From contig NC_091149.1 of the NCBI RefSeq assembly GCF_041381155.1, positions 16,694,609 through 16,758,608 on the forward strand: a DNA stretch of 64,000 nt, in the 5' to 3' direction. Below are positions 48,901-59,059 of the stretch, one piece after another. A program made the translations under genes and the position numbers. This DNA is from Argopecten irradians (taxonomy: Eukaryota > Mollusca > Bivalvia > Pectinida > Pectinidae). The notes under the pieces are model-generated. The model was not told the origin of the DNA, did no database searches, and was given only the letters and a program-made list of their open reading frames with translations. Each line of letters begins with the position of its first letter. The first letter of the stretch is position 1.

Positions 48901-49020
48901 CCTTCAAATCGTCGTCGACATAGCGAGGTGCTTGTGGGAAGGCATACGGTTCATCTCGGCAGCGGTGTGAGTCATGCACATCCGCGTTTCCGGTCCAGAA
49001 ACAATTCATCATTCAATTAG
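36979..49020 (+). CDS. Ankyrin-repeat protein gene, four coding exons
   Basis: Exons: 36979-37255, 41272-41375, 48170-48376 and 48794-49020. All three introns are phase 1, with donors GGTAGG, GGTAAG and GGTGAG and acceptors TTTCAG, TTACAG and TTGCAG. Exon 1 encodes ankyrin units NGRTVLFYASRNGKTQVVK and GSTPLHEATERCHLDIVKIL. Exon 2 encodes NGQTALMKSVLYDDVEALKI, and exon 3 GKTAFMIAMADGRERTSEYL plus GQSALYLAFTSTHGMSTENI. Exon 4 is a basic, Arg-rich tail without ankyrins, ending at a stop. About 270 residues in all. Ankyrin repeats are protein-binding scaffolds; the partner is unknown. In exon 2 two A-runs each appear one base too long (near 41275 and 41300). With both corrected the exon is wholly open and in phase. 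The start codon and any 5' exons are uncertain. Confidence 0.72.
37794..37920. mobile_element. 127-bp MITE, GGCCCCGATTTCTCGAAACA ends, in ankyrin-gene intron 1
   Basis: GGCCCCGATTTCTCGAAACA on the left is the exact reverse complement of TGTTTCGAGAAATCGGGGCC on the right, and the arms continue into GACTTAAGTC-type sequence. No clear target duplication is visible. Confidence 0.75.
38720..39104 (+). mobile_element. SINE-like element (family 1), most complete copy, in ankyrin-gene intron 1
   Basis: It runs from a head containing CTGGCCGAGACACATCAAGG through GGTTCGCCCGTTGTCAGTAT and TTGGTGTCTTCGGCGGCATG. It ends with the tail ACATGACCCTGGCTGTTAAT, then AGGACGTTAATTTAATCAAA. The 3' tail is shared with the tRNA-derived SINE at 47119, which suggests that the two families use the same LINE partner. 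Confidence 0.6.
39105..41271. other. Rest of ankyrin-gene intron 1, nothing else seen
   Basis: AT-rich intronic DNA. A C-rich stretch (CCTCCCCCACCCCAACCCCC) lies at about 40090. No coding or RNA gene recognised. Confidence 0.4.
41630..41800 (-). mobile_element. Degenerate tRNA-derived SINE, minus orientation, in ankyrin-gene intron 2
   Basis: In minus orientation it has the same tail as 47119-47333 (here ATTAACGTCCTATTAACAGG) and the inverted core word GGAGAACCCGGAGAAAAG. The tRNA-like head is poorly preserved. Confidence 0.45.
42821..43184. mobile_element. MITE family M1 copy, reverse orientation relative to 33017-33391
   Basis: The left end TTTAAAGAGCCTCCACCGCC and the interior words GACAGAGCATATAATGG and AAAGCTCAAACTTTTCAAAG match the reverse complement of the copy at 33017. 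The right end (TTGGAGCGTCTAAAG) is diverged. Confidence 0.58.
43185..47118. other. Ankyrin-gene intron 2, no gene seen
   Basis: AT-rich intronic DNA. It holds the mollusc-common word AAGGGAGATAACTCTATTG (44174) and TGACGTCA-type words near 46.74-46.98 kb. No coding frame is supported. Confidence 0.4.
47119..47333 (+). mobile_element. tRNA-derived SINE (Leu/Ser-type head)
   Basis: The head GTGGCCGAGTAGTTAAGA is an A-box of tRNA-Leu/Ser type. CGCGAGTTCGAATCCC (47182-47197) is a B-box. A core GGGTTTCTCCGGATACTCCT follows, of the sort seen in broadly distributed invertebrate SINEs. The tail is CATGACCATGGCTGTTGATA, then GGACGTTAAACTAATAAAAC. It is a non-autonomous retroposon transcribed by RNA polymerase III. 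The exact superfamily was not determined. Confidence 0.75.
47660..47797 (+). mobile_element. Second tRNA-derived SINE, 5'-truncated or diverged
   Basis: The B-box-like AGAGTTCGAATACG is followed by CAGATACCGACCCGGTGGGT and CTCTCCTGATGC, the same order as at 47119. It ends at a GGCCTTAAACGCAATTGATA tail and AAACAAATCAAAC. The A-box region is not clear. Confidence 0.55.
48021..48038. repeat. (TA)n microsatellite
   Basis: About nine TA dinucleotides in intron 2 of the ankyrin gene. Confidence 0.8.
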
Positions 49021-49424
49021 GACAACCCAACTTCGAGATGATGTTAAGTTATTGATCAGTCGTTCAATTGATAATAATATCGATTATTCGTGGATATCGA
49101 TTATCAATTAATCAATGCAGAAATGGAATTAAGGATTAGATATGTTAATTGGACTATAGTTTTTGGTTACAATGCGATATCTCCACGAAAGCTCCTTTGA
49201 TTCATAGATCATGTGTGTGACATTACCCATTAGGTAGTTTGCTGACGATCTACTCCTGCACCAACATCATATTAAATTTGACATTCAAGAACTGTAAACG
49301 TCAAAAATATGCGTCATTACGTAGTGCTCATATTATGTTTTCAAAGCCTAATGTGTAACAGTTCTATAATGTCTGCCATAACGGATCGATACATACAGTA
49401 AATACGGCGTGATTAGTTGTGGCG

Positions 49425-49850
49425 TCATCAAAACAGAATATGACGTGTAAATGAAACTTACGGATAACAGCGACATTACGGATGTGACGTCACAACTTTA
49501 TGCTATAGACTTGATTTCGCCATTGACAGTATGGCGTCATAATGTCACAAACGGACTGTTTTCGTAATACGAACGCCTTCATACAATTTGCGGATAACAG
49601 AAACATTATGTACATGTAGTACATGTAACTTCATGCAATGTACTTGAAATCGAAAGTGACAATGTGACGTCATAATGTCGCAAAACGGACTGGTTTCGTT
49701 AGTAATACGAACGCCTAAATTCATTTTAGGACTACAGCGACATAACATATGTGACGTCATCACTTCATGCAACGTACTGGATATCGAGAGTGACAGAGTG
49801 ACGTCATAATGTCGCAAAACGGACTGGTTTCGTTAGTAATACGAGGAATG
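49425..49850. repeat. Short satellite, ~134-bp period, with TGACGTCA words
   Basis: About three copies of a 133-134-bp unit. Each contains GTCATAATGTC (49536, 49669, 49803), AAACGGACTGGTTTCGTTAG and ACATTATG/ACATAACATATG-like words. The CRE palindrome TGACGTCA or close variants appear several times. It lies 400 bp downstream of the ankyrin gene. Confidence 0.72.
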
Positions 49851-50694
49851 GGTGGTTGCATACAGTAACCTGCTTTCTAGTATCTATTCGTGATAAGTGC
49901 TTGATGAACGTAATATTTGATGATGAAATGCTAAATAGATGATGAAAGTTGGCGTTGATCAAAATAAGCAATTTACAAGATACCAGAGAAACGACAATTA
50001 GAAATATGGCTGGTCCACATTTATTGTCGTATATATCTTATTCCATGTTACAGCGCAGACGAATACTATCTATGAAATATAAAAAAAAAACATAATATGC
50101 CTCCGTAGACCTTCTTAAGTGCTGTCCTTTGTTCTGATCAAGTATTGATTATTACGTCATTAGTTTGGTATTACGTCATTAATTTATTGAAAACGACGCA
50201 ATACATACATTAAGTTCGGCTTTGTATTGACGTAAATATCAATATTTGCTCGCAAGGTGAAATTTTGCATTTTGAAAATAAGAAATTCGAAATGACGGAA
50301 ATATTTGATGTCGAAATATCTATTTCGAGATAACAAGGTTATTGAGTTTCCATCACACCAGATAACAAGGTATGAGTGTATGTCTTTGTTGTTCATTGAT
50401 GTAATTGAGAATTTTACTTACAAGTAATATGTTCAATCGTGAACCTGTCTCGTGATATGATATTTCTGTCCAAGAGTTATTTCCCTTTAATTGTAGTTTT
50501 GAAACATCACAAATTCTTCATGTTTACTGCACATGATATTCATTTTCATATTGTTACGTTCGAAATAAAAGTTGTATAAAATCATCCCAGTGTTGTCTTA
50601 TGCTTCCAAGCTTTCTTACATGCTTCAATCCCATAATGACTTTGAATCACTGTAGTAAAAAGCTGATGATCGTACATGTACCATGTGGTACCTA
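49851..50694. other. Intergenic, no gene seen
   Basis: AT-rich DNA with no recognisable element, between the satellite and the duplicated 200-bp segment. Confidence 0.45.
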
Positions 50695-50903
50695 CATCCC
50701 AAGATGGCGACTGAGGCTCGCACGCTTCGCACGTGTCTTTTCATGCGAATTCTGCATTAGAGGGTGACAGTGCCTATCGTTACACTAATTGTTACTATCA
50801 CTGTCGTTATAACAACTGGAATGTCGGGTATTATTGTCCGGGTCAACCGAGAAGTGGCTATTATGGCTATTATAGTGCGAGTGCAGGTAAACATAATAGC
50901 ATT
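50695..50903 (+). repeat. Second copy of the 200-bp segment at 4130-4329
   Basis: It matches the other copy throughout except for a 9-bp tandem duplication (GGCTATTAT repeated). It has the same donor-like AG|GTAAAC at 50886/50887. It lies 1.0 kb upstream of the TRIM C first exon. Confidence 0.65.
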
Positions 50904-51924
50904 CGGAAACAAGCCATTGTTCTAAATAGAAAAATAGAGAATTAGTTGATTTTTACATCATGAAATGCCACAAATGCCCATGTAGTGAAATGTATTGTGA
51001 AATGGGTTTCAAGACCCGCTTACTGTCCGCCATTACACATATTGGTTCGGATGTCCCTTGTGTGGCCGAACACTGGCCCTTGGTATTGTAGTTAAAAAAA
51101 ATTCGTTCTTAGAAACTACTCAAATCCCTATTACTGTACATGTGTGTTTACCCTTATTAAATGGCATGTTTCTTGTCAAAAAATAATTTCATTAACTCTA
51201 CCTGGCTTTAATTGCGATTGATCAACGATTTGGAATTTCAACGGTATCAATCAACAAAATACTTAACAAATGTCCGTGAAATTTGTCAATATTTCTTGTT
51301 ATTATGTTTCCATAACGATAAAGTAGAACATATACATTTATGTCATAATTTGACTTCGCGTGGTTATGTAACAGAATTAGCCTCACTGAATTGTCCCTTT
51401 AAGTGACAGAGTCAATACGATACAAATAGTAAAAAATATAACATACAACTAAATTTTTAAGATTAAGATACTTTTGCGATTTCGCTCTTTTAAAAACATT
51501 TAATATTTACTGCATACCTTTACGTGTATAAATTGTAGGAAAATTAAACGTAATATGACTATTATGTTTTTAAGAAATAAAACAAGATTCAAAAATAAAT
51601 CAAGAAAACTGTACGACAGCTAATTACATGTATTTCAGAAAAAAACTATCTTTTGTTAATTAATGATTCATTTTAATTGCTTAAAAATCATGATCTAAGA
51701 TACACTCGCTTTATTTAAAGATTAATCATAATTAATGATATAGACAAATATGCAATCGTTTTTTTTTACTCCATCATAATATTTTGTAAATTGGTGAATT
51801 AATATTATATTTGCTCACCTTCGTTTAAAATTTTTGGGTAGTAACAGGTAACTGACCATCAGTCAATACATATATTAGGTAACCGACTTTGACAACAAGC
51901 CAGACGACGGGTGTCAACCTTACG
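50904..51924. other. Intergenic, no gene seen
   Basis: AT-rich DNA upstream of the TRIM C first exon. It does not obviously match the region upstream of TRIM A. Confidence 0.4.
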
Positions 51925-52041
51925 GCAGCAAATCGTAACATTTCGTGGATAAGTTTTCCGTGTATGATCGTAATTTTCCCGGAAATCCCCCGGATCTTGT
52001 CTCGGCACACACTACGCGCTCCCCTGTGTAAATCTATGATG
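51925..52041 (+). other. Non-coding first exon / promoter-proximal region of TRIM gene C
   Basis: Homologous to 7436-7568, with donor TATGATG|GTAAGTACACG at 52041/52042. The acceptor is TTTCAG ending at 57043, giving a 5.0-kb intron enlarged by a solo LTR and a long repeat element. Confidence 0.58.
51981..51990 (-). promoter_or_regulatory. kappaB-like site, TRIM C
   Basis: The minus strand reads GGGGATTTCC, as in TRIM A, although nearby sequence has several indels. Confidence 0.42.
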
Positions 52042-52211
52042 GTAAGTACACGTAGTATTAAAACTTGTTATAATGATATATCAATTTAATTTTTCTCGTC
52101 ATAAAGAGGAATATTAGTGATAAATTTATCTGTAAGATATATTGTCTAGAGTTTAATGTTGTAAAAGAAAACACAGATAAATATTGTCAAATTCAGAAGA
52201 CAATAGTGAGA

Positions 52212-52230
52212 CTATACAAACCGAAAGTAG
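52212..52230 (+). promoter_or_regulatory. Conserved intron-1 element, TRIM C
   Basis: CTATACAAACCGAAAGTAG, identical to the TRIM A element. Confidence 0.38.
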
Positions 52231-52813
52231 GGGATATAATTTCGTATATTGTGGGTGTAAAATTGGATTCTTAACATCTCAAATATGTACTATGTAAAGT
52301 CTATCATCGCCAAAAATACCGTACCAATAAAGTTCTGTACCAGTAAAACATTTGTTGTAATATTATGTATCTTGATGTTTTGATCTTGACATTGTAATGT
52401 TGGTCAACCTGCAGAGTTGCCCCCCTTTGCCTACTAAAGTATACCCAATATTATAAACAATAAGAACGCATTGAATATGCCCAGGAGGGCTGAAAACGTT
52501 AGCTACGGAATACATGTGTCATCAATAAAGGTTTTTTCCTTGTGATAAAATTATACACAGTATATATATACATACTTTTCCTACTTATGACACTGAGTAT
52601 TAATCATAATTTACATTCGTATTTTAAAGGTCCAACTACTTTTTTAGAAACTGTCTTTTGATTACCGGAAATCTGACATGCAAAACAAGAAGTTAATTTT
52701 GTAAAGTTTGCTCTAAATCGTTATTTTGCTCACTGATGGTACCTCACTCTTAAGCATCAACATCGAAAAAGTTGACTGTTATATATCTTTTAAAATAACC
52801 TCCACTGCGCCTC

Positions 52814-52863
52814 AACCCCACCCCACCACCCCCCACCAACCCCCCCCCCCCCCCACCCCCCCC
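52814..52863. repeat. Poly-C tract
   Basis: Nearly uninterrupted C-runs joined by single A or AA, with one run of about 14 C. The minus strand has G-quadruplex potential. Such tracts are also prone to length errors. Confidence 0.8.
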
Positions 52864-53192
52864 AGACTGCAAATCTTCACTGTTGTTAAACATATATTAC
52901 AACAGGAATAATTGACATCCGATAGGTGCTATAACACACACCTATATTATGTTATGATTGCAAGGTGTTTTTTATGAAACCAAATTTAATTTTCGCCTCG
53001 GAAATGCAGTGGGGTCTTTCAATATTGTATATTTACATGTACTATACATGTGTCGAGTTTTTAATGTTCTCTTGAACTGACGAAACAGTATATGGTTGCT
53101 TCTAACTTCTTTTTATTATCAAATTCTGATCAATATATTGCGTTATCTCTAAAAATTATCAATATTAATATATTAAATGAAAGTAAATATTC

Positions 53193-53904
53193 TGTTACAT
53201 TAAACGAATAACAGAAAGGAGAAACTAGCAGCTAAATTCAAAACACAATTTAATTATATATACAAACTATTATACAGAGATGGTTTACAATATCTAAAGT
53301 AATTGGTGGTGGTACAAGACTAGTACGATGATTTAAAGTGTTACTTATCTGTATGCGAATGTCCTGGTATAATCCTTGATCCTTCCAGGTTTCAAATTAA
53401 CAATAATCACAAATCCACAAGGAAATTGAATGTCCACCGATGATTTGTAAAGTTCCAGGCAATATGAATAAATCCACACACAGTGTTGTAATAATCCACA
53501 GATAAAGTCACAATAGCTCTCCCAATAGAATCTAATATGGCACTGTACCAATTCTTGATATGTCTCATTACAGGTCTCATTACAGTTCTGATTTAGCCTT
53601 GGGCAGCTGGAGTATATATAGCTTAACCATAATTCAAGAATATTGGAGAACCTTCTACTTCTAGAAATATCTAACTAAAAACAGTAAACAAGTAAACACA
53701 CATAACTTTCTGGAAATAGATCATTCTAGATCTCTACTTAAAATCAACATGTTTACAAACATATTTGTTTATACATGATTATATTCTAGAAAGTTCTATA
53801 ACCTAAATCAATGATATGACCTTCATAGGATGTATTGATAAAAAAAGCTATAGGAGTTATCTCCCTTATCTCATAACTACATGTATTTAGTGTCATACAT
53901 AACA
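53193..53904 (-). mobile_element. Solo LTR of the Gmr1-like family, in TRIM C intron 1 (fossil)
   Basis: It is the reverse complement of the LTR at 23589-24342 with moderate divergence, bounded by TGTTACAT on the left and ATAACA on the right. No internal element sequence adjoins it, so LTR-LTR recombination is the likely origin. No exact target duplication is visible. It is absent from the matching intron of TRIM A. Confidence 0.72.
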
Positions 53905-53973
53905 ATTACAGTTCACAATACATCATTGAGGTCATAATCGTTGGAATATATCTACCTCTCAGCTTATTTTTTC

Positions 53974-56880
53974 AGCCCCCATTAGATGGTGGGCTATCCA
54001 AATCACCTTTTGTCCTTCTGTTATCGCTATTTTTCTGAAAGTACATTATGGACCCTTTCTCAAATTTCATATAGAATCTTAGTAAGTTATGTATATTGCA
54101 TTTTAGGACTGATCGTTAAAATATGGCCGACATGCCGCCATCTTGATTTTTGATGGTCAATGTTTGTTATCGCTTTTTCTTTTAAAGTGCTGAAGGTATC
54201 TGCCGCAAATTTCATAAATAGGCTCCCCTAGTTGTGCATATTGAATATTGGAACAGATTGCGATTTGGCTGAAACGTGTCTCATATGTTCCTGAGATGGT
54301 CCCGACAAAGTGTTGTTATCTTTTTTTGGTCGATTCGAAATCCAAGATGGACCGCTATACTGAAAACACATTTTGAACATCTTATCATGTTCTACCGGTG
54401 CAATGTGGCTGAAACTTGCCTCAAATGATCCTGTTCCTGAAAAAGTGCTGTTATTTATAGGGTCGATCGGAATTCCAAGATTGCCGCTACAGCCGCCATC
54501 TTGAAAAACTCATTTTGAATTTCTCGAGGTCTAATTGTGCGATTTGGCTGAAACCTGTCTGAAGTTATACTGACATATTCCCCGACCAAGTATTTTTATT
54601 TTTCGGGTTGATCCTAAATCCAAGATGGCCACCACAGCCGCCATCTTGAAAACACTTCTTCTCAGTTCTATTGGTGCGATTTGACTTCTTCTTCAAAAAA
54701 CACCTGAACCAAATTTTGTTGAAATTTTGCAGAAACCTTCCATAGCCAAAATGTCAAGCAAAGTTGTGAATTATATGGACCCAGCCCCTCAGGGGTCCTG
54801 AGGGTGGGGCCAAAAGGGGTCAAATAGGCTAAAAATCTTCTGATATTCCAGACATGGCAGAATCAAATACTCTTCATAGATTGAAAGGTCTTGAAGTCCT
54901 TTACAAAAATTGTGAATTATATGACCCTGGGGTCTAACGTTCCCTCTTTGAGAGGGGGTTAAGTTTACTATGGTTAATATAGTGAAAACACATTTTTGAG
55001 CATTATCTGATCATTTGTAATAGGAAATAAGTCAAATGTTGTCAGAATTATCAGTATGAGATGGCCATTGAATCCTATTAACAATTTTTTCCACGACTGA
55101 CCCCCAGGAGCCTGAGAGGTGGGGCCAAAAGGGGTCAAATAAGCTGAAACTTCAAAAATCTTCTTCTGAAATTCCTGAAATGGCAGAATCAAATACTCTT
55201 CATAGGTTAAAAAACGTCTTGAGGTCCTTTACAAAAAATGTGAATTATATGAACCTGTGGTCTCGTGTTTCCCCCTGGGGAGAGGGATCAAGTTTACTAT
55301 AGTTTATATAGGAAAAGCACATTTATGAACGCTATTTTTCTTATTTTTCATAGGAAATTAGTCAAACTTGGTAAGAATATTTAGCCTGAGATAGCATTTT
55401 ATTGTCATATCCATATTTGTCCTGGGCCGACCCCCGGGGGCCTTAGGGACAGGGCCAAAAAAGGGTCAAATAGGCTAAAACTTCAAAAATCATTCTTAAT
55501 TCACAGATTACATGGAACCAGAATACTCTTCATAGATTGGAAGGTCTTGAGGCCCTTTACAAAAATTGTGAATTTAATGGCCCTGGGATCTCAGATTTTC
55601 CCCTGGTGGAGGGGGTCAAATTTACTAAAGTTTATATAAGAAAAACAAAAATATGAACGATTATTTGCTTTGTTTTTCATATGAAATTAGTCAAAACTGG
55701 GTTAGAATTATTAGCCTAAGAAAGCATTTTTAACATCATAATCCATATTGGTCCTGGCCGACCCCAGGGGCCAGAGGGGCGGGGCCAAAAGGGGTCGAAA
55801 TTAGCAAAATTTTAAAAAATCTTCTGATTCACAGATCGATGGAACCAAATAATCTTCATAGATTAAAAAGTGAAACTTATAAAATCACTGACACTGACTG
55901 ACTTCTAGTTTGGTTTTGTTGTTTAACGTTGGCAAAGCAAATTGGAATTTTAAGCATATGGTTTGGTAACATAATAAATTAACTTATCAAAATGAAAAAA
56001 CAAAAAATAAAAAATCTAATACGAAAGGTTCAATCATTAATTTTTATTCTAATACGATCTATTACTTTTTACAGATTTCATACTAACTTGCTATTTCTCT
56101 TTCTGTATCAGCACTCAGGTGCCCGTCAAGGCGTCTTGTTATTTTCAGTGTAGTTTTTGTACTTTTCTGAACCAATTCACATATATTTAAAGCCTTAGCC
56201 AATTAAGGTCATACAATGTTTTTTGGAAAGTCTTCAATAAAATTTTGATTTTTGGAAATTTAAGGCTTCAATTGGGAAAAATTAAAAGGATTTGCCATGG
56301 GGATATGGGGCCAAAAATTTTGCCCAAAGCCTGATAAAAAACCCTGCCGAAAAAGGGTTGTTTTACAAATTTCTCTAATTTATCTCAAATCAAAGATGGC
56401 TACCATGACAACCATATCTGATTAATTTCCTTTAGGATTATTGCCAAGGTAGTCAGATGACCGTTACGGCCCCTGGGCCCCTTGTCTTAAAAGGTGCTGA
56501 AGGGATCTCGCTGAAATTCCATTTGCAGGTTTCTCTTTTTCTGTATAGGTAGTAATTGCATTTTGTAAATGAAAAGGGAAAAAACATGACTGATAAGCAG
56601 TCATCTTGGATTTTGTCACTCTCCCAAAAAGTACTAAAAAAAGGTCTTGGTTCCTAAAATTAAACTTGTTCGTCCTGAATTCTGCAACAAATTAAAGTAC
56701 AACACGGTACAATGACTATATTATTTTTCATAGTTGAGGTGCATAATTATACATTCAATGTTTGAAGGAAGAGGGAAATAGAAGAGAAAAGCAGAGAAAA
56801 AATCCCTTCTTTTTCTTGTCAGATATACATGTAGATTATTCTTTAAAGGAAGTCAAAATCCCTCTGGGATCTCTTTTGTT
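53974..56880 (+). mobile_element. Long composite repeat element in intron 1 of TRIM C
   Basis: Counterpart of 8779-11613 with its 5' terminus complete. It has the same AAGATGGCC-type units, the same four ~325-bp units (near 54778, 55103, 55430 and 55760) and the same terminal hairpin. Differences between the copies are dominated by one-base indels in runs. Confidence 0.65.
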
Positions 56881-57076
56881 ATCAAATTAATAATTGTGGT
56901 CAACTATTTGTGGAATTGTGATTTCTAAAATCTCTGTGACTACATCATATTTCTGTGATACAAAACTGAACTACATGTACTAATCAAAAATTAACCATGC
57001 ATAATAACTGTTATTTTTAACTGTGATTTTAATTTTATTTCAGGTGAGCTTGACTAGTTCTCAACTAATCGCCACA

Positions 57077-59059
57077 ATGGCTGAAGGTGGACGCCCTCCA
57101 GAGCTCGACCTACACTTACTTGAGTGTCCAATCTGCCTTGAAAGACTCCGACAACCCAAGTCTCTACCTTGTCTTCATAGCTTCTGTCAAGAATGTCTCG
57201 GGACCTACATCACCAAGGAACTGTCTGGGAGAAGGGTGTCAGGAAACAGCATTCCCTTGTCCGATCTGTCGGAAGATGACCTCTCCTATCAATCACTCAG
57301 AATCAACGGGAAAATGGGTAAAACAATTCCCGACTAATGTCGTGATCCAGGAACTTATCCAGCTCAAGGAACGCTCGTCTGAGATTCCGTACTGCACACC
57401 CTGCCAGACCAAAGGCAACCCTACTAACCCAGCCAAATTCTGGTGTAAAATGATGAACCTGAATTTGTGTGGGGACTGTAAAGTACAACATCATGATATG
57501 CTACACAGTAATTGTGATATCTTAGATATTAGTGGGGACAATATCAGTAACAGACGACAAGAAGAATCGACCCCAAATTGCGAAAAGCACAAAGAATTGG
57601 TGACTTGGTATTGCGAAGACCACACACAGCTCGGATGTCACGAATGTATTATTGAATATCACAGGCAGTGTGAGGATGTGAAGAAAGCTAAGGATTATTT
57701 AGAGGAGCTTACAAAAGCGAAAAAACTAGAAGATATGGTTAAATATGCTAAAAAAGGGAACTGAGGCCATGAAGTCGTTAGTGAAGGACTTTGATGAACA
57801 GATTCAATCTTTGAAACAAAATCAAGAAGTTGCTTTGAAGAGTATCGCAGATCTTCGTCAAAGGATAGAAGAACAACTTAATGAGCTCCAAAAAGATGTT
57901 ACGGATAGATTGGTTGCAAGATACAAAGAGGAGAAAATGACCATCGAGGCCTCGCTACGTCAATGTGAACGTCTTATGAATGGGATGCTGAATACCGCAA
58001 AGTCATCCGTCAAAGCTGTAGAGGACAACAACCACATCGAGGCAATAGTATCGTACCTGAGAGGTCAGGCCGAGGTCGAGTCGTGTAAGGACCTGATCAA
58101 GGAGATGAAGGAGTCCTTTACGTCAGTCAGTATTCGTCACCAAGTTCCTGATCCTGGTACTCAAGGTGATGACATGTTGGGAAGGATCGTCATTGAGAAA
58201 CAGGCTCGATTTTTCCCTGATGTTCCTGGATTCCTACCTGTACCTCTGATAGAACGTCAGGTGAAGGAGATTGGAAAGATCAACTAAGACTTCCGGGGAG
58301 AAAGAACAATGCTGGATACGTGGAATTGTGTACCTTCAGGAAAACAAACTGGTAGTTAGTGACACGAACAGGAAACTAAAGCTGTTTACAGATGAAGGAC
58401 ATAACCTGGATCAGTTAACCCTTCCTCGGTATCCTCGCGATATGTGTTCGGTTACATACGATACTGTAGTAGTCACTGGTAGTAGTACTAGTGTTTTTGG
58501 TGTACGTGTCGTAAAAGTGGAGGACTCAAAACTCTCTGTGTTACGTGTCATCAACGCAAACAAAGATTTGTACGGTATCGCACACACTGACGGCAGGTTT
58601 GTTGTGAGTGAGCTAGGGGGAAAGGTATACAGTCTGACACAGGACGGAGCCACTGTCCTGATACACAACTATAAGAATACCTGTTGGTACCTGACACATG
58701 ATGCTGTGACGGGAGACACTATCGTCAGTGTTGATACTAACACCACTGGAGACGCTGTAGTGTCCAGACTGTCGACTGACAAACGCCACACGGACGTGAT
58801 GAAGGTTGGTGGTGTTGTGAGAGGTGCCTGCAGGGGAATAGACGTGGACAGGGAGGGGAACATCTACGTGTGTGGTGGGGATTCACACAACGTCGTACAG
58901 ATGTCTGGGGACGGGACACGTGTCAGGGAACTGTTGACATCAGCTGGCGGAATACGGAAACCAACGGCAATAGCTGTACGTGGTGACACGTTTGTAGTCT
59001 CTAACTTAAATGATAATCGAAATGACCGCAATAACATCCACATCTTTCATCTGCAGTGA
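57077..59059 (+). CDS. TRIM gene C: RING/B-box/coiled-coil/NHL-type E3 ubiquitin ligase, several frame breaks
   Basis: ATG at 57077 follows the acceptor at 57043 by 33 bp. It is the closest relative of gene A. RING ligands, both B-boxes (CTPC, CEKH, CHEC), the coiled coil (SLKQNQEVALKSIADLRQRI) and NHL-like blades are all present. There are three frame-breaking sites: an extra A near 57243 (within the RING, before FPCPICRK), an extra A in a run near 57753, and a cluster of small indels at 58283-58305 with a net loss of two bases. Elsewhere there are only in-frame differences from A (+6, -3 and +3 nt). The net length stays a multiple of three. As written it could not give a full protein. Either the consensus is poor here or C is a young pseudogene. 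Confidence 0.8.
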
